A stretch of DNA of 58,211 bases from Gemmatimonadales bacterium UBA7889 (GTDB lineage Bacteria > Gemmatimonadota > Gemmatimonadetes > Longimicrobiales > Gaopeijiaceae), in contig DLRL01000039.1 of NCBI GenBank assembly GCA_002501085.1, forward strand, positions 1 to 58,211, given 5' to 3'. The notes beneath the pieces are model-generated. The model was not told the origin of the DNA, did no database searches, and was given only the letters and a program-made list of their open reading frames with translations. This document shows positions 31,788-41,067 of this stretch, piece after piece; position 1 is the stretch's first letter, and each line of letters begins with the position of its first letter. The position numbers were made by a program, and so were the translations under genes.

Positions 31788-34748
31788 ATGCTATCAAGAC
31801 TTGTTCGAGTAGCCTCACTGGTTGTGCTAACTCTGTTGGCTACGACGATCACTGCCAGGGGTCTATCCGCTCAGACCGGTACGATCACCGGGCAGGTGAC
31901 TTCACAATCGACCGCTGGGCCTCTTCAAAACGTTCAGGTTTCCATTCAGGAACTGAATGTTGGGAGCCTGACCTCAGGGAATGGGCGATATCTGCTCATC
32001 GCGGTCCCAGTCGGTGTACATGAGGTCACAGTCACATCGATTGGATATGGTGTGCAGACTCGGCAGGTGACGGTTCAGGCTGAGCAAACTGCAGTGGCCG
32101 ACTTCGAACTCGAGATCGTCGCGCTAAACCTCGACGAGATCGTGGTAACGGGTACGGGTGCTCCCACACAGAGACGCCGCTTGGGAGCGACGATCGCCTC
32201 AGTGAGCAGCGAAGAGCTTGCGAGTGCTCCGATCACCAATATTGCTGATGCACTCATCGGTCGCCTTCCAGGTGCTCGTGGTCTTATTTCCGGCGGCCAG
32301 ACCGGAGCAGGAAGCCAAATTGTACTCCGGGGTACCGCCAGCATCAGCCAACGACAGGATCCCATCATCTATGTGGACGGGATCCGCATAGACAATCGAC
32401 CTGAAGACGCCAGGTCGGTAACGACTGATCGCCTAATGGACATCAATCCACAGGACATTGATCGTGTTGAGATCATTAAGGGAGCTGCTGCTGCAACGTT
32501 GTATGGCACTGAGGCTTCTAGTGGAGTGATACAGATTTTCACCAAGCGAGGAATCACTGGTGCGCCGAGATATAGTTTCTCCACGGATCACCAGTTGCTG
32601 GAATTTCCTCGCAGGTTTGAAGACAACTGTGCTTACGTCGGGAGTTCCAACTCAATCACCTGTAATTATCCCTACGACAATTACGAAGTATTTGCGTACC
32701 ACCAGAACTACAACCTTTCCGTTCAGGGTGGAACACCCAATGTCGGGTATTACGTCTCGGGGCGTTTGATGGAGGAAGTGAATCCCTCCCCGAACAATGA
32801 ACTATTGAACAAGTCGATCCGCGCGTCGTTCGATTTCAATAATACAGACCGCCTGACAAGCTCGGTTGATGTGAGCTTCGTTGATCGCAACCTAACTACT
32901 GCTGATCCAGGCTGGGGTGACGTTTTCGGAAACTTGATGTTAGGGAACCCGCTTCGCGCTGGCCCAGACAATCCCGACGGAGCGTATAGCCCGACGAAGA
33001 AATCCTTGGTCACCGAGAACGATCAGAATTCCCAGAATTTCCTGGTGAATGGAAGGGCGACCTACCAGTGGACGAATAATATCCAATCAACCGTGCGCGT
33101 GGGTTATAACTTTATCGACAGCCGCTTGAGCCATTTCTATCCCCAGGGAGTAGTCCAAAGCTCGGTTAGGGGTGATAAGTCTCTGCTAGATAGAAGATTC
33201 TCAACGACGACGATCGACTTTACCACGAACTGGGAACAGCCACTTGGCGACCGGCTGACGCTGAGTACTACCTTCGGAGGGCAAAGTTTCCGGGAGACGC
33301 TGAAGCAGGACTATTCAGCTGTTCGAGTGTTCGGTTCTCCCACACTCAAGACCCTGAGTGGTGGACAAGAGATTACAGGCGTTTCAGAGAACTACGTCGA
33401 GGTTATTAACGCGGGAGTTTTTGCACAGACCCAGATAGGACTCGATGACCGCATTTTTCTCACAGGTGGAGTCAGGCTAGACGGAAACTCAGCGTTCGGT
33501 AGTGATTTTGGTCTACAGGCCTATCCGAAAGCTGGAGTCTCGTGGGTTGTATCTGACTATGATTTCTGGAATGTAGGGTTCGTTGATGAACTCAGACTTC
33601 GCGGAGCCCTGGGAATGTCCGGTCTCCAGCCAGGGGCCTTCGATGCCCAACGGACCTGGAACCCGAGCATCGATGTCGGGGGCGGGTACCTTACCCCCAA
33701 CAACCTGGGTAACTCTGACTTGAAGCCTGAGCGGTCGACCGAGATCGAGGCCGCCCTAGAGGCCGGTCTATTCGGTGGCCGTTTGGGATTGGAAGTCGTG
33801 TACTTCAACCAGACAACCAACGACGCTTTGCTGCCGATCAAGCCTTCAGCGGGATCCGGATTCACTAACAGTCAACTTCAAAACCTGGGTCAGTTAAAGT
33901 CCTGGGGCATAGAGGTCAGTACTAATACGCGCCTGATCGAGAGAGAAGGCCTTAGCGTAGACCTTACGGTGAACCCGACGTACCTAAAGCAGTGGGTCTC
34001 TGATATGGGTGGTATCGCAGACTTCCGACTCGGTAGTCGGCGACGCTGGCAGTCCCTGCATCAGGGCATGTGGCCTGGAATCTGGATCGCACCGATCGCT
34101 GATCCCAACCAGCCCTACAAGACCACCGTACCGGTCGACCAGATCACTGCCATTAACCAGATCTCTTCGAACACACTGAAGAATGCTGCCGGTGGAGATT
34201 CATTGGTCGTGATCGGGATTCCACAGCCGAACAAGATGATCGATTTCGGTGCTGTAGTGAGAGTCGGGCCACTTACCATCCAGAATGTCTTTGAGGGAGC
34301 AGCTGGCTTCGTTCAATCGAACGAGACACTGCACCTCCGCATGGCGCTCAAGTCAAACAAGTTAATGGCTGAAGTCCAGAAAGCCGTCGCTGATCCGACT
34401 ACTGATCCTGCTACAAAAGCAAGGCTAGTGGACGAGTATGGCCGGAAACACAACGGGATCATAAGCAACACTATCTTTGACGGGGACTACCTCAGGTGGG
34501 CGGAGTTAACAGTGGCGTACCGCTTACCCGAATCGTTCACGTCTAGCTTCGGTTCCTCGGGTACGACAGTGAGCTTGGGCGTGAAGAACGTTTGGGTCTT
34601 CAGTGACTACTTCAACGACTTTAAGCTGGGTTGGATTGATCCTGGAACGCGTGGACTTGAGGCGAACAACGCTTTCCTACAAAACGTTGACTACCTAAAG
34701 ACACCGACGCCCAGACGGTTTGTTCTCTCCATCCGGACCCAATTTTGA
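31788..34748 (+). CDS. SusC/RagA-type TonB-dependent transporter (SusC1)
   Basis: This 986-residue outer membrane transporter imports oligomeric substrates with its SusD partner. It has a signal peptide and a carboxypeptidase-like regulatory domain (about 30-115: GTITGQVTSQSTAGPLQN, YLLIAVPVGVHEVTV). The plug starts at LDEIVVTGTG and includes RGTASISQRQDPIIYVDGIR and AAATLYGTEASSGVIQIFTK. The 22-stranded barrel ends in RRFVLSIRTQF, a terminal Phe. SusD1 follows after 60 bases. No polysaccharide hydrolase is adjacent; the substrate is unknown. It is the first gene of the SusC1/SusD1 unit. Confidence 0.93.
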   Translation: MLSRLVRVASLVVLTLLATTITARGLSAQTGTITGQVTSQSTAGPLQNVQVSIQELNVGSLTSGNGRYLLIAVPVGVHEVTVTSIGYGVQTRQVTVQAEQTAVADFELEIVALNLDEIVVTGTGAPTQRRRLGATIASVSSEELASAPITNIADALIGRLPGARGLISGGQTGAGSQIVLRGTASISQRQDPIIYVDGIRIDNRPEDARSVTTDRLMDINPQDIDRVEIIKGAAAATLYGTEASSGVIQIFTKRGITGAPRYSFSTDHQLLEFPRRFEDNCAYVGSSNSITCNYPYDNYEVFAYHQNYNLSVQGGTPNVGYYVSGRLMEEVNPSPNNELLNKSIRASFDFNNTDRLTSSVDVSFVDRNLTTADPGWGDVFGNLMLGNPLRAGPDNPDGAYSPTKKSLVTENDQNSQNFLVNGRATYQWTNNIQSTVRVGYNFIDSRLSHFYPQGVVQSSVRGDKSLLDRRFSTTTIDFTTNWEQPLGDRLTLSTTFGGQSFRETLKQDYSAVRVFGSPTLKTLSGGQEITGVSENYVEVINAGVFAQTQIGLDDRIFLTGGVRLDGNSAFGSDFGLQAYPKAGVSWVVSDYDFWNVGFVDELRLRGALGMSGLQPGAFDAQRTWNPSIDVGGGYLTPNNLGNSDLKPERSTEIEAALEAGLFGGRLGLEVVYFNQTTNDALLPIKPSAGSGFTNSQLQNLGQLKSWGIEVSTNTRLIEREGLSVDLTVNPTYLKQWVSDMGGIADFRLGSRRRWQSLHQGMWPGIWIAPIADPNQPYKTTVPVDQITAINQISSNTLKNAAGGDSLVVIGIPQPNKMIDFGAVVRVGPLTIQNVFEGAAGFVQSNETLHLRMALKSNKLMAEVQKAVADPTTDPATKARLVDEYGRKHNGIISNTIFDGDYLRWAELTVAYRLPESFTSSFGSSGTTVSLGVKNVWVFSDYFNDFKLGWIDPGTRGLEANNAFLQNVDYLKTPTPRRFVLSIRTQF

Positions 34749-34810
34749 GGCGGGTAGCGATGGTTACGGAATCGTTGAGGGTCCACGAACAGATACGGGA
34801 GCATTTCAGC

Positions 34811-36199
34811 ATGAATTTCATCAAGAGAGGACCTAGAGGTGTTGTTGTTGCCGGCTTGTTAATGGTCTTGTTTAGCGGCTGTGACAATTTCTTTGACGTG
34901 GAGAATCCAGCGAGTCTCCTCGATGACGATCTAAATCGTCCTGAGCTTCTAGCAACACTTTCCCATACTCCGGAAGCGAATATCGCAGGTGACGTGTCGA
35001 GCTTGAGCCAGCGGAGTGCATTGCTTGCTGATGAGATGCTACACCCCTCCACTCAGTTGGAGAATGTCGATGCCATGCAAGGGAATCGTCTCGCTGCGAG
35101 CTCGGCAGTGGAGGGTCATTGGCGTGGCCTCGCCCAGTCTCGGTGGCTCTCGGATGAAGTTGCTTCCAAGCTTGCTTCGGCAGGTGGCGATCCGGTTGGC
35201 TTAGCGAAGGCGTACTTTTTCGGTGGTCTCGCGCGGATCTTAATGGCAGATCATTACAACGTGATCGTCTATGACGAAAATGATATGCCACGTAGCCCGA
35301 TCAGCGTTATTAACGATGCAATCTCACAATTCGAGAAAGCTGCCAGCAGTGCTAGTGGTTCAGACGCAAACCTTCAGGCCGCTGCTTTGGGAATGACTGC
35401 CAGAGGTTATCGTTCTCTCTACTTCGAAGAGAAGCATTTGAAGGGCAATACGGACCTGAGCTTTATGAATCAGGCTGAGACAGCTGCTCGCAACGCGCTG
35501 TCAGCGAGTGGCGATTATAATCAGGCCTTGCAGTTCGGTGCTCCGGGAGGCTCAAATTCCAATGCCTTCTTAGGTGGACCGAATGGCGGTGTTAATCGTT
35601 TCGACGGAAGTGTTTATCTGTTCCTCCCCGATCCAGTTACCGGGAACTGGGACCCACGCATACCGCACTCTGTGGGAAATGTGGCTGAGGCCACCGAGGA
35701 TATGGGGTCTGAATTTGGCTTGACTGCAGTGAACCTAAAGTATCCTGAAGCGAATAGTGAGTTTCCAATGAGTCGAGCAGCTGAAGCGATGCTCATCATC
35801 GCAGAAGCTCGACTTCTGGCTGGCGACCTTACCGGGGCGGTTGATTACATCAATCAAGTGAGAGCAGCTGCACGCACCCGGGTCGCTGCCACTGGCTATG
35901 CGGGAGGGGCATCCAGAGGATGGCCGCCTTCAGCTACTACCATTTCTGACCTACAGGACTTCGCCAGTACTGATTCTGATGCGATCTATGCTCAACTTAA
36001 GCACGAACGGCAGGCTGAGTTCTGGTTGGAGTTACACCGTTGGCAGGATATGCGGTACTACGAGATCGTACCAGCTCGGTGGCTCGCACCAAACGTGGCG
36101 GCTGGGATGCATCTACGCTGGCCTCCAGCTCCTGAGGAGATCGCACAAAACGAGAATCTCACGATCGCGATGACACGGAGTGTGTATCTAGGTAACTAA
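34811..36199 (+). CDS. SusD/RagB-type lipoprotein (SusD1)
   Basis: This is the surface lipoprotein that caps the SusC channel and binds the substrate. Signal and lipobox: VVVAGLLMVLFSGCDNFFDVENP. The DxxNP-like N-terminus is characteristic. TPR-like helices follow, with SRAAEAMLIIAEARLLAGD and AARTRV about two-thirds along. A conserved LKHERQAEFWLELHRWQDMRYY segment lies near the end. I chose ATG 34811 because a longer in-frame TTG at 34745 overlaps the SusC1 stop and lacks a signal peptide at its start. A strong hairpin follows after 11 bases. Confidence 0.9.
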   Translation: MNFIKRGPRGVVVAGLLMVLFSGCDNFFDVENPASLLDDDLNRPELLATLSHTPEANIAGDVSSLSQRSALLADEMLHPSTQLENVDAMQGNRLAASSAVEGHWRGLAQSRWLSDEVASKLASAGGDPVGLAKAYFFGGLARILMADHYNVIVYDENDMPRSPISVINDAISQFEKAASSASGSDANLQAAALGMTARGYRSLYFEEKHLKGNTDLSFMNQAETAARNALSASGDYNQALQFGAPGGSNSNAFLGGPNGGVNRFDGSVYLFLPDPVTGNWDPRIPHSVGNVAEATEDMGSEFGLTAVNLKYPEANSEFPMSRAAEAMLIIAEARLLAGDLTGAVDYINQVRAAARTRVAATGYAGGASRGWPPSATTISDLQDFASTDSDAIYAQLKHERQAEFWLELHRWQDMRYYEIVPARWLAPNVAAGMHLRWPPAPEEIAQNENLTIAMTRSVYLGN

Positions 36200-36210
36200 T
36201 TGGTCCTAGT

Positions 36211-36250
36211 GGATGGACGTATCGGAGAGTCTCTCCGGGTACGTCCATCC
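36211..36250 (+). terminator. Strong hairpin after SusD1, no T-tract
   Basis: The outer arms GGATGGACGTA and TACGTCCATCC are perfectly complementary (11 pairs). Inside, CGGAGAG and CTCTCCG pair again, leaving a minimal loop. No run of T follows on either strand, so this is not a canonical intrinsic terminator. It may stabilise the 3' end of the SusCD mRNA or reduce read-through into the NHL gene. Confidence 0.6.
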
Positions 36251-36295
36251 GCCAGGATGAATTCCGTGGGTTGACGCTGAAGGAGGATATGGGGT

Positions 36296-37423
36296 ATGGG
36301 CGGTCGCCGACGCATGTGGGTTTGCCCGCTGCTTCTGGTCACTTGTATATGGCCTGCAGGGTGTGGCTTAGGATCAGATTCCGAGGAAGGGATATCGTCG
36401 TCCACGATTGAGGTCGTGCCGACACACGAGGTTGATCCTACCTGGCCACAGGAGATGCCGAACGACTGGATCATGGGTGCAGTGACATCTGTTTTCGTCG
36501 ATGTGCAAGACCACGTCTGGGTAACCCATCTCAGGGAGACGCTGACCGAGGAGGAGACCGGCGCCGTCCAGGATCCACCGACGAGACTGTGTTGTGTGCC
36601 CGCTCCTATAGTGATCGAGTTTGATGCTGAGGGAGAGGTCGTGCAGGCCTGGGGGGACCCGGACACGCAGGATGTGTCCGAATTCCCGAGGAACCCGCAC
36701 GGCCTTTTCGTCGACCACAATGACTTCGTCTGGATTGGCTCGTATAGACACCACCGGGTCATGAAGTTCACACGTAGCGGTGAGCACCTCATGACAATCG
36801 GGCAATACGACGTGACCGGTGGGAGCAACGACCCTGACCTGCTTGGTGGCCCAGCCGGAATTTGGGTGGATCCTGAGACCAATGAGGTGTACGTCGCGGA
36901 CGGGTACAGGAATCGGCGTGTGGTCGTGTATGATGGCGATACGGGTGCCTACCTGAGGCATTGGGGCGCGTACGGTGAACGTCCGGACGACGACTATAAC
37001 TCCAGTGATCGGGATCCTGCGGGACCGCCACCGCTCCAGTTTTCCACTGTTCATGGCCTTATCGGCTCGGCAGATGGACTCATCTATGTCGCGGATCGTA
37101 GCGGCACTCGGGTCCAGGTCTTTGACCATGAAGGCACATTCGTAACGGAGAAAACCGTTGCTGGTTCCTTCGTAGTAGGTCTGTCACCGGATCCGGAACA
37201 GCACTGGCTCTACTTAGCGGACGGCACCAATCACAAGGTATGGATTCTTCGGCGGTCTGATCTTGAGGTCGTGGGTGATTTCGGACGAGGTGGACGGCAG
37301 ATTGGACAGTTTATTCGTCCTCATGGGATGAGTATCGATTCACGCGGAAATGTTTACGTAGGGGAAGCATCTACAGGCAGGCGCGTGCAAAAGTTTGCTA
37401 TTCAGGGTGATAGGCCTCAGTAG
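36296..37423 (+). CDS. NHL-repeat (six-bladed propeller) lipoprotein
   Basis: This exported propeller has the lipobox ending in PAGCG after the signal MWVCPLLLVTCIW. NHL blades are visible: RNPHGLFVDHNDFVWIGS, AGIWVDPETNEVYVADGYRN, FSTVHGLIGSADGLIYVADR and FIRPHGMSIDSRGNVYVGE. The recurring xHG strand starts match the peptidyl-alpha-hydroxyglycine lyase (PAL) type of propeller, but the catalytic residues of PAL were not verified. AGGAGG lies 9 bases before the ATG. It follows SusD1 on the same strand after a hairpin, so it may belong to the SusCD1 unit. Function is unknown. Confidence 0.75.
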   Translation: MGGRRRMWVCPLLLVTCIWPAGCGLGSDSEEGISSSTIEVVPTHEVDPTWPQEMPNDWIMGAVTSVFVDVQDHVWVTHLRETLTEEETGAVQDPPTRLCCVPAPIVIEFDAEGEVVQAWGDPDTQDVSEFPRNPHGLFVDHNDFVWIGSYRHHRVMKFTRSGEHLMTIGQYDVTGGSNDPDLLGGPAGIWVDPETNEVYVADGYRNRRVVVYDGDTGAYLRHWGAYGERPDDDYNSSDRDPAGPPPLQFSTVHGLIGSADGLIYVADRSGTRVQVFDHEGTFVTEKTVAGSFVVGLSPDPEQHWLYLADGTNHKVWILRRSDLEVVGDFGRGGRQIGQFIRPHGMSIDSRGNVYVGEASTGRRVQKFAIQGDRPQ

Positions 37424-37484
37424 CTCATTAAGCAGCGGTACTTTTCGAGGGTCCTGAATCGATCAATAAACTAATTTCTTAGTC

Positions 37485-38909
37485 TTATAGCTCTAGGAGG
37501 CTCCATTCCTTTGAGAATGGTACGCTAGAGAAGCGGACACCACGATCAGCGATGACACGGAGGTTGTCACTAGGGTTGATCCCGATCCCGCGTGCTGCAT
37601 CGTATAAGCCCGGCTCCATACTGAACGTCATATTCTCCTCAAGCACACTGTAGTCACCAAGCGCTATGAATGGAGGTTGATGGCCACTAAAGAACTGGCC
37701 TTGACCGTGAGCTGGGCGGTGATAGATGTACTCTGCCATACCCGCATCAACCTGGTGCTGGTGGATTTTCGCAGCGATGTCTGAGCAGACAGCCCCTGCC
37801 TTCGACTCCTCTTCTTGAATTTGAATAGTTTCCGCTACGACCTCCCACATGCGTTCCTGTTCACTGGTCCATGGACCTATCAGATAGTTCCGGTAACATT
37901 CACCACCCATGCCGCCGAGCTTGATGTCACAGTTCACGTACATGGTTTGTCCGCGCTCGAGCTTTTGATAGAAGAACTGGTTCGGGTGCGGATATGCGCT
38001 TGCTATGCCGGCCCTTACATAGTTCGATGTGACTTCGATGCCCACAGCAGAGTGTGGCCGCCCGTCTGCTATGACATCGTTCATGAGTAGCTCGATACCG
38101 AATCCCTGCAGGGCTTGGCCTAGTTCAAAGTCTGTAAGGTCAGTACCCCGTTCAAGGATATAGTCCCGAGCAAATGCGTGGATCCGGTCAAAGTATCTAT
38201 AAGCACGTTGTGAGAGCCTCAGTTCTTCCGAGGTTTTGATTTGCTGCATACTTAGGCAGTCAGCCTGAACGTTCACGAAGCGGGTACCTGGAATCACCTT
38301 GCTCACACTAGCTATCTGTGATTCAGAAAGGGACCAGTCTACAGCGATGGTCCTGCCCCCTAGTCCACGGCTACGGACCCCCTGTAGCATCCATTCGAAC
38401 AGGTCCACAGTAGGTCCTTGGACCACTTGTCCCCGATTGGGGAAACCACCTTCTGCGTGTGGATATCCGAAATAGTATTCATTCTCGGTGCACCACCAGG
38501 ACTCGATGAGGTCTCGGTCGATACCTGGGGAATACCAGTAGACTGTATCTTCCTCTTGAGTCGGGAACAGAGACCAAGTGGGCCGCTCGCCGCTCCCACG
38601 GAAGCAGCCGGTAAAGTACACTATGTTCTGGTCCGTATTAAGTAAGACGGCCTCTGCTCCGCAGTCGGCCAGGCGCTCCTTGAGGGTCCTGGTCCTCATT
38701 TGATGCCACTCCAGGGGCAGGCGGTCGTACCCAACCGGTGCCGGCTCGACATGATCCGGGTCCTGATGAAGGAGTCGCTCAGAGTTGCCGGAGGCAAGGC
38801 TTTCTTGCCCGTCCCCATGACGCGCATCAGCCAGTGTAGAATCGGAAATTCTGGAGGACGCTAGCCCAGTGCCCATCTTGTGAATGAAGTCTCCGCGAGA
38901 AGTAGTCAT
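37485..38909 (-). CDS. M24-family peptidase-like protein, metal site altered
   Basis: The fold is that of M24 (Xaa-Pro peptidase/creatinase), with a creatinase N-domain (about 60-220) and a C-terminal pita-bread domain. Present are Asp328 (YVNCDIKLGG), His401 (YHRPAHGQG) and Glu432 (MTFSMEPGLYD). The second Asp (about 339, usually D in SDITR) is replaced by GECYRN, and the last Glu (about 447) reads NPSDNLRV. Two of five metal ligands therefore appear lost. The N-terminus TTSRGDFIHKMGTGLASS resembles a Tat signal with the twin arginine reduced to Arg-Gly. It may be a binding protein or a changed enzyme; alignment is needed to confirm. Confidence 0.75.
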   Translation of the reverse strand: MTTSRGDFIHKMGTGLASSRISDSTLADARHGDGQESLASGNSERLLHQDPDHVEPAPVGYDRLPLEWHQMRTRTLKERLADCGAEAVLLNTDQNIVYFTGCFRGSGERPTWSLFPTQEEDTVYWYSPGIDRDLIESWWCTENEYYFGYPHAEGGFPNRGQVVQGPTVDLFEWMLQGVRSRGLGGRTIAVDWSLSESQIASVSKVIPGTRFVNVQADCLSMQQIKTSEELRLSQRAYRYFDRIHAFARDYILERGTDLTDFELGQALQGFGIELLMNDVIADGRPHSAVGIEVTSNYVRAGIASAYPHPNQFFYQKLERGQTMYVNCDIKLGGMGGECYRNYLIGPWTSEQERMWEVVAETIQIQEEESKAGAVCSDIAAKIHQHQVDAGMAEYIYHRPAHGQGQFFSGHQPPFIALGDYSVLEENMTFSMEPGLYDAARGIGINPSDNLRVIADRGVRFSSVPFSKEWSLLEL

Positions 38910-39068
38910 TTTTAGATCCGAGATCTTTTGAGGACCAAAGCTACAGCCTAAGCGCTTCTGGAGTGGGAGTACTCCGCTGCAGGTGTTTCAGGTTCATGGC
39001 TACCTCTAGTACCCAACGGGTACGATAGGCTAGTGCATATTTTTCATCCAACATTGTGCCTTTTGAGA

Positions 39069-40739
39069 TTACCGTCGCAGTATTACCTCGCCTGCTAGTG
39101 CGCCAGTGAACTGGCCACCATCAATGGAGAACTTTCCATTAATCAGTAGGTATTCGACACCTTCGCTGTACATATTCTCGTCAAAAGTGGCACGATCACG
39201 GATTGTTTCCGGGTTAAACACCATAATGTCAGCTTGGTAGCCCTCTTTGATCATACCACGGTTGTCCAGTCCCAGGATGCTGGCGGGAAGCATTGTCACT
39301 TTACGGACGAAGAATGGAAGTGTGATGACCTGCTTGTCGAATACATAACGTCGTAAGACCCGTGGAAAGGTTCCAAAGGCACGAGGGTGGGTTCTGGCAC
39401 CGACGCCACCATCTGTAGCCGGGGCGATGTAGTCTCGTGTCAGGTAATGCTCCAGGTCGTCCTCGATCATGGTATAAGATAAGATTCTGGCAGTATTTTC
39501 TAGTTGTAGGTACTTACCAGCTTCGAAAAGGCTTTCCTGGCGGAGTGTAGCAAGTTCGTCGAGGGTTTTTCCAACATAGGCTGGGTTGGCCTCGAACTCA
39601 GTAACCCACATACGATCAGAGCCACCTCGTGCCAGGATCTCATGGTAGACATCCTTCTCTACCTGAGCGGAAAACACGGGGTCGTTTGTCATGCGATCCT
39701 TGATAAGTGCCATCCGCTCTGGTCGCTTGAGTCCTCTTCCGTCTTCACCTAGATAGGCCTCCCACTTGAACAATTCTGTGGTACGATCAGGATTAGAGAA
39801 TGTGTAAGGGTACTGATCGGCAGTGATATTGATGCCCTCAGCCCTGGCTTTCTCCATAAGCGCTGTCGCGGTCTGACTCTTGCCCCACATTGGAATGCCT
39901 GTCGATTTGATGTGCATGATGTGGACTGGAATATCGGCGACTCGGCCGACCTCGATGATCTCCTTCACTGCATCTAAGTGGGTGATGCGTCGAGATGGAT
40001 GGCTCTCAACCCACCAGAGCGAGCGTGTCCCCTCGCTCCTGATATGGCTAGAGTAAAACCCACCAAGATCAGCTGCTTCTTTAGCGAGTTCGATGATCTC
40101 TTCAGTGGTCGTAAAGTGACCATCCCAATAGTCAAGTGCTGAGCTAATCCCAAACGCTCCACCCTCCATTCCCTCGCGCACTAGTGCACGCATCTCTATG
40201 AGGTCTTCGGCGGTGGGTATTACATCATGGCTGTCGATAACTTGGTGCCGAACGCTATCGATACCTACCAGCATGGCAGCGTTCGTGCCGATACCGTTCT
40301 GCGACCATTCTTCAGCCTTGTCTCCAATACTACTATCGCGGTTCCACGCGCTACCATTCTCACCGATTACTACAGTAGTGATTCCCTGCATCAGGTTGTT
40401 GATCGTAGCGCGTGCACGAGGGTCCTCGTCATCAAATCCGCTATTAGCATGTGAATGCACATCGATGATGCCTGGCATGACATAGAGACCCTTGAGATCG
40501 ATCTCCCGTTCAGCGCTCATTGTATCAAGGTTCCCTACCACAGCGATCCGTCCATCGTCGACTGCGATATCTGCGTACACCCAAGGGTTGCCTGCGCCGT
40601 CAAATACGCGTCCACCTCTCAGGATGATATCGTAACTTGGCTCCTGTGCAGTGCCCCCCAAAGGCATCATTACTTGACTCAAGAGCATCAGCAGTCCGAC
40701 GAGCGGAATTAGATGTCGACGATCAACCTGTGTGTTCAT
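39069..40739 (-). CDS. Exported D-aminoacylase-type amidohydrolase
   Basis: This is an amidohydrolase of the N-acyl-D-amino-acid deacylase type, a zinc enzyme that releases free D-amino acids. Seen are PGIIDVHSHANSG with both metal His, SSHIRSEG and HIMHIKSTG with the further His ligands, and an N-terminal composite beta domain (ILRGGRVFDGAGNPWVYADI). The signal peptide is LIPLVGLLMLLSQVMM...GGTAQ. I chose ATG 40739, which has GGAGG 5 bases upstream; the longer TTG at 40751 would run through that site. Fine substrate identity (D-amino acid, D-Glu/Asp or hydantoin-like) is unknown. Confidence 0.85.
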   Translation of the reverse strand: MNTQVDRRHLIPLVGLLMLLSQVMMPLGGTAQEPSYDIILRGGRVFDGAGNPWVYADIAVDDGRIAVVGNLDTMSAEREIDLKGLYVMPGIIDVHSHANSGFDDEDPRARATINNLMQGITTVVIGENGSAWNRDSSIGDKAEEWSQNGIGTNAAMLVGIDSVRHQVIDSHDVIPTAEDLIEMRALVREGMEGGAFGISSALDYWDGHFTTTEEIIELAKEAADLGGFYSSHIRSEGTRSLWWVESHPSRRITHLDAVKEIIEVGRVADIPVHIMHIKSTGIPMWGKSQTATALMEKARAEGINITADQYPYTFSNPDRTTELFKWEAYLGEDGRGLKRPERMALIKDRMTNDPVFSAQVEKDVYHEILARGGSDRMWVTEFEANPAYVGKTLDELATLRQESLFEAGKYLQLENTARILSYTMIEDDLEHYLTRDYIAPATDGGVGARTHPRAFGTFPRVLRRYVFDKQVITLPFFVRKVTMLPASILGLDNRGMIKEGYQADIMVFNPETIRDRATFDENMYSEGVEYLLINGKFSIDGGQFTGALAGEVILRR

Positions 40740-41002
40740 CACCACCTCCAAGTCTCTTAGTGAGATAAATCCTGTGCAGTGCCCCGGTTAGTGTCATGAA
40801 GTACGATGGAAAACCCCAAACTAAGAAGGATATATCGCAATACTTTCACATCCGTCGCTACCTACTTGCCACCTAGTTTACGGGCCACTTCACCGAACAT
40901 GCAAAACACCATTGATGGCTCCACTAGGATCCCTAGTCCTTGTCACGGGCTGTTGGGGTCAATCGAGCACCATTCGACAACTAGTACTAACCCTGAAACA
41001 GA
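40740..41002. other. Intergenic region upstream of the aminoacylase gene
   Basis: This holds the ribosome binding site and presumably the promoter of the minus-strand aminoacylase gene, and ends at the terminator of the next gene. I see no gene, repeat or RNA in it. Confidence 0.4.
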
Positions 41003-41037
41003 AAAGCGCCGGCCGGTGATATCCCGGCCGGCGCTTT
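41003..41037 (-). terminator. Intrinsic terminator after the FAH-family gene
   Basis: Read on the minus strand, the stem AAAGCGCCGGCCGG / CCGGCCGGCGCTTT (14 perfect pairs) with a 7-base loop is followed by TTTTCTGTTT. It lies 30 bases downstream of the FAH-family gene and should end its transcript. Confidence 0.85.
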
Positions 41038-41067
41038 ATCCTGATGGCCTTCGTTGGGCCTAAGCTC

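Noticed and set aside
36196..36882. Long minus-strand frame antisense to the NHL lipoprotein
   Set aside because: The plus-strand gene has a lipobox, NHL blades and a ribosome binding site; the antisense product is Ser/Thr/Pro-rich noise.
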